Origin: Opitutaceae bacterium
Lineage (GTDB): Bacteria > Verrucomicrobiota > Verrucomicrobiia > Opitutales > Opitutaceae
DNA length: 7,567 nucleotides
Reading direction: 5' to 3'
NCBI GenBank assembly: GCA_005786775.1
Contig: SYDD01000281.1
Location: forward strand, 1-7,567
A model generated the notes under the pieces. The model saw only the letters and a program-made list of their open reading frames with translations. It ran no database searches and was not told where the DNA came from. Positions 6,479-7,567 of the stretch are shown in pieces (the first letter of the stretch is position 1; each line of letters begins with the position of its first letter). The position numbers were made by a program, and so were the translations under genes.

Positions 6479-7567
6479 TTAGGCGGGCGGGGGGGGCGGA
6501 GCCGGCGGGTGTTCCGCTTCCTGGAAACGGGAGCCCTCCCAGCGGGCGACCAGCGCGGGGGCGGTGCAGTGGCCGATGACGTTCACGCTGGTCCGGATGG
6601 GATCAATGAAAGCATCGATCGCGAGCAGCAGCCCAAGCCCCTCGGGCGGCAGGCCGAAGCTCTGGAAGAGGGCCGCGAGGACCACGAGGTTGGCCCGCGG
6701 GATCCCCGCCACCCCCTTGCTGGTCAGCTTCAGGGTCACGAGGATCAGCAGCTGCTGCTGCAGCGACAGGGCGATGCCGGCCGCCTGCGCGATGAAGAGG
6801 GTCGCGAGGCCGAGGAACAGGGTGCTGCCACAGAGGTTCAGGCTCACGCTCAGCGGCGCCACGACCCCGAGGATGCGCCGCGGCACGCCGAAGCGTTCCA
6901 AGTTCTCGAGAGTCTGGGGCAAAGCGGCCGCGCTCGAGGTGGTGGCAAAGGCGATCAGGAAGGGCTCCCGCACCGCCCCGAGAAAGCGCCGCAGGGGCAC
7001 TCCGCCCACCACGAGCGCCACGCCGAAGCCCCCGAGTAAAAATAGGAGCTCCGCTCCCCACGAGACGACGACGAACCGCGCTAGGCCGGCCAACACTCCC
7101 GCTCCGCTCGCGGCAACCGTCCCCGCCAAGGCAGCGAAAACCGCCGCTGGCGCGAGGAACATCACCAGGTGCGTGAAGCGGAACGCCACCGCCACAACCG
7201 CCTCCGCTAGATCCAGTACCGGTCGCGCCTTCTCCCCCGCGGACAAACACGCGAGGCCGAACAGCAGGCAAAAGACGAGGATCTGCAGCACATCGCCCCG
7301 CGCCATCGCGTCGAAGATGCTGGTCGGGAAGGCGTTCACCACCAAGTCGCGCAACGACCAAGAATTTACCGCTGGGGCGGCCGCGGACGCCAAGGCCACG
7401 CCCCGCCCCGGCTCGAACAGGAGGGCCGCCCCCCACCCCAGCAGCAACGCCAAGGTCGTAAAGAGCTCGAAAAGGAGCAGCGACTTCCAGCCCAGCCGCC
7501 CCAGATCACCCAAGCTGCCCGCGCTGCCCACCGCCCGGATGAGCACCCCAACCAACACCGGCGCCAC
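6479..7567 (-). CDS. Dicarboxylate/amino acid:cation symporter (DAACS family), N-terminus outside window
   Basis: 362 residues plus the TAA stop are visible. The first codon in the window is GTG, but the sequence there (APVLVGVLI) matches the end of an early membrane helix of the family, so roughly 50-60 residues are missing and GTG is read as an internal valine. Recognisable elements, numbered from the window edge: HP1 serine motif TTSSAAALP (209-217), TM7 motif SLNLCGST (242-249), HP2 motif TSKGVAGIPRA (282-292) and TM8 motif DAFIDPIRTSVNVIGHC (318-334). The family imports aspartate, glutamate or C4-dicarboxylates with Na+ or H+. Asp322 and Arg325 align with the GltPh substrate residues Asp394 and Arg397, which favours an acidic amino acid over the DctA type. 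Two sodium-site positions are unusual: Cys replaces Asp in NLDGS/T, and His333 replaces the usual Asp/Asn. The C-terminus is a short proline run encoded over a C8 tract, ending directly against the 18-bp repeats. The 172-bp gap to matB makes a shared operon uncertain. Confidence 0.92.
   Translation of the reverse strand: MAPVLVGVLIRAVGSAGSLGDLGRLGWKSLLLFELFTTLALLLGWGAALLFEPGRGVALASAAAPAVNSWSLRDLVVNAFPTSIFDAMARGDVLQILVFCLLFGLACLSAGEKARPVLDLAEAVVAVAFRFTHLVMFLAPAAVFAALAGTVAASGAGVLAGLARFVVVSWGAELLFLLGGFGVALVVGGVPLRRFLGAVREPFLIAFATTSSAAALPQTLENLERFGVPRRILGVVAPLSVSLNLCGSTLFLGLATLFIAQAAGIALSLQQQLLILVTLKLTSKGVAGIPRANLVVLAALFQSFGLPPEGLGLLLAIDAFIDPIRTSVNVIGHCTAPALVARWEGSRFQEAEHPPAPPPPPA

Noticed and set aside
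7565..7567. GTG at the window edge as the symporter start codon
   Set aside because: The protein at this point corresponds to an internal membrane helix of the family, so the true start lies outside the window.

Overview
All genes in this window lie on the minus strand of a GC-rich genome (about two thirds G+C by eye). The N-terminal and plug sequence of the TonB-dependent receptor (…NKGYYASETLSGTQL… and …RGPNSLLFGLGSVGG…) resembles the greatly expanded receptor family of Verrucomicrobiota, especially Opitutaceae-type bacteria. That is my best guess for the source, from family resemblance only. A Gram-negative cell plan is certain if the receptor is real.

Layout in transcription order, from high to low coordinates. 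(1) 7567-6479: the C-terminal three quarters or so of a dicarboxylate/amino acid:cation symporter, whose N-terminus is off the window. (2) 6478-6307: a 172-bp intergenic stretch, mostly filled by a palindromic REP-like element with a perfect 25-bp inverted repeat and a tandem 18-bp duplication that ends exactly at the symporter stop codon. (3) 6306-4831: a MatB-type malonyl-CoA synthetase. (4) 4825-3581: a MatC-type malonate/dicarboxylate permease. (5) 3581-2880: an exported SGNH/GDSL-type hydrolase whose start codon overlaps the permease stop (TGATG). (6) 2822-1: a TonB-dependent receptor cut off at its C-terminus by the window edge. A C9 homopolymer lies just upstream of its start codon.

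MatB, MatC and the esterase are packed at +5 and -1 nt and look like one operon. The receptor follows 57 nt later and may belong to the same transcription unit. Read together, the genes suggest a route for a malonyl-type ester or malonate: outer-membrane capture by the receptor, hydrolysis outside the cytoplasm by the SGNH enzyme, inner-membrane uptake by MatC, and activation to malonyl-CoA by MatB. The first two steps are inference from gene order; the MatB/MatC pairing is well supported by sequence. No malonyl-CoA decarboxylase (MatA) or MatR-like regulator is seen in the window. I found no RNA genes, CRISPR array, insertion sequence or transposase.
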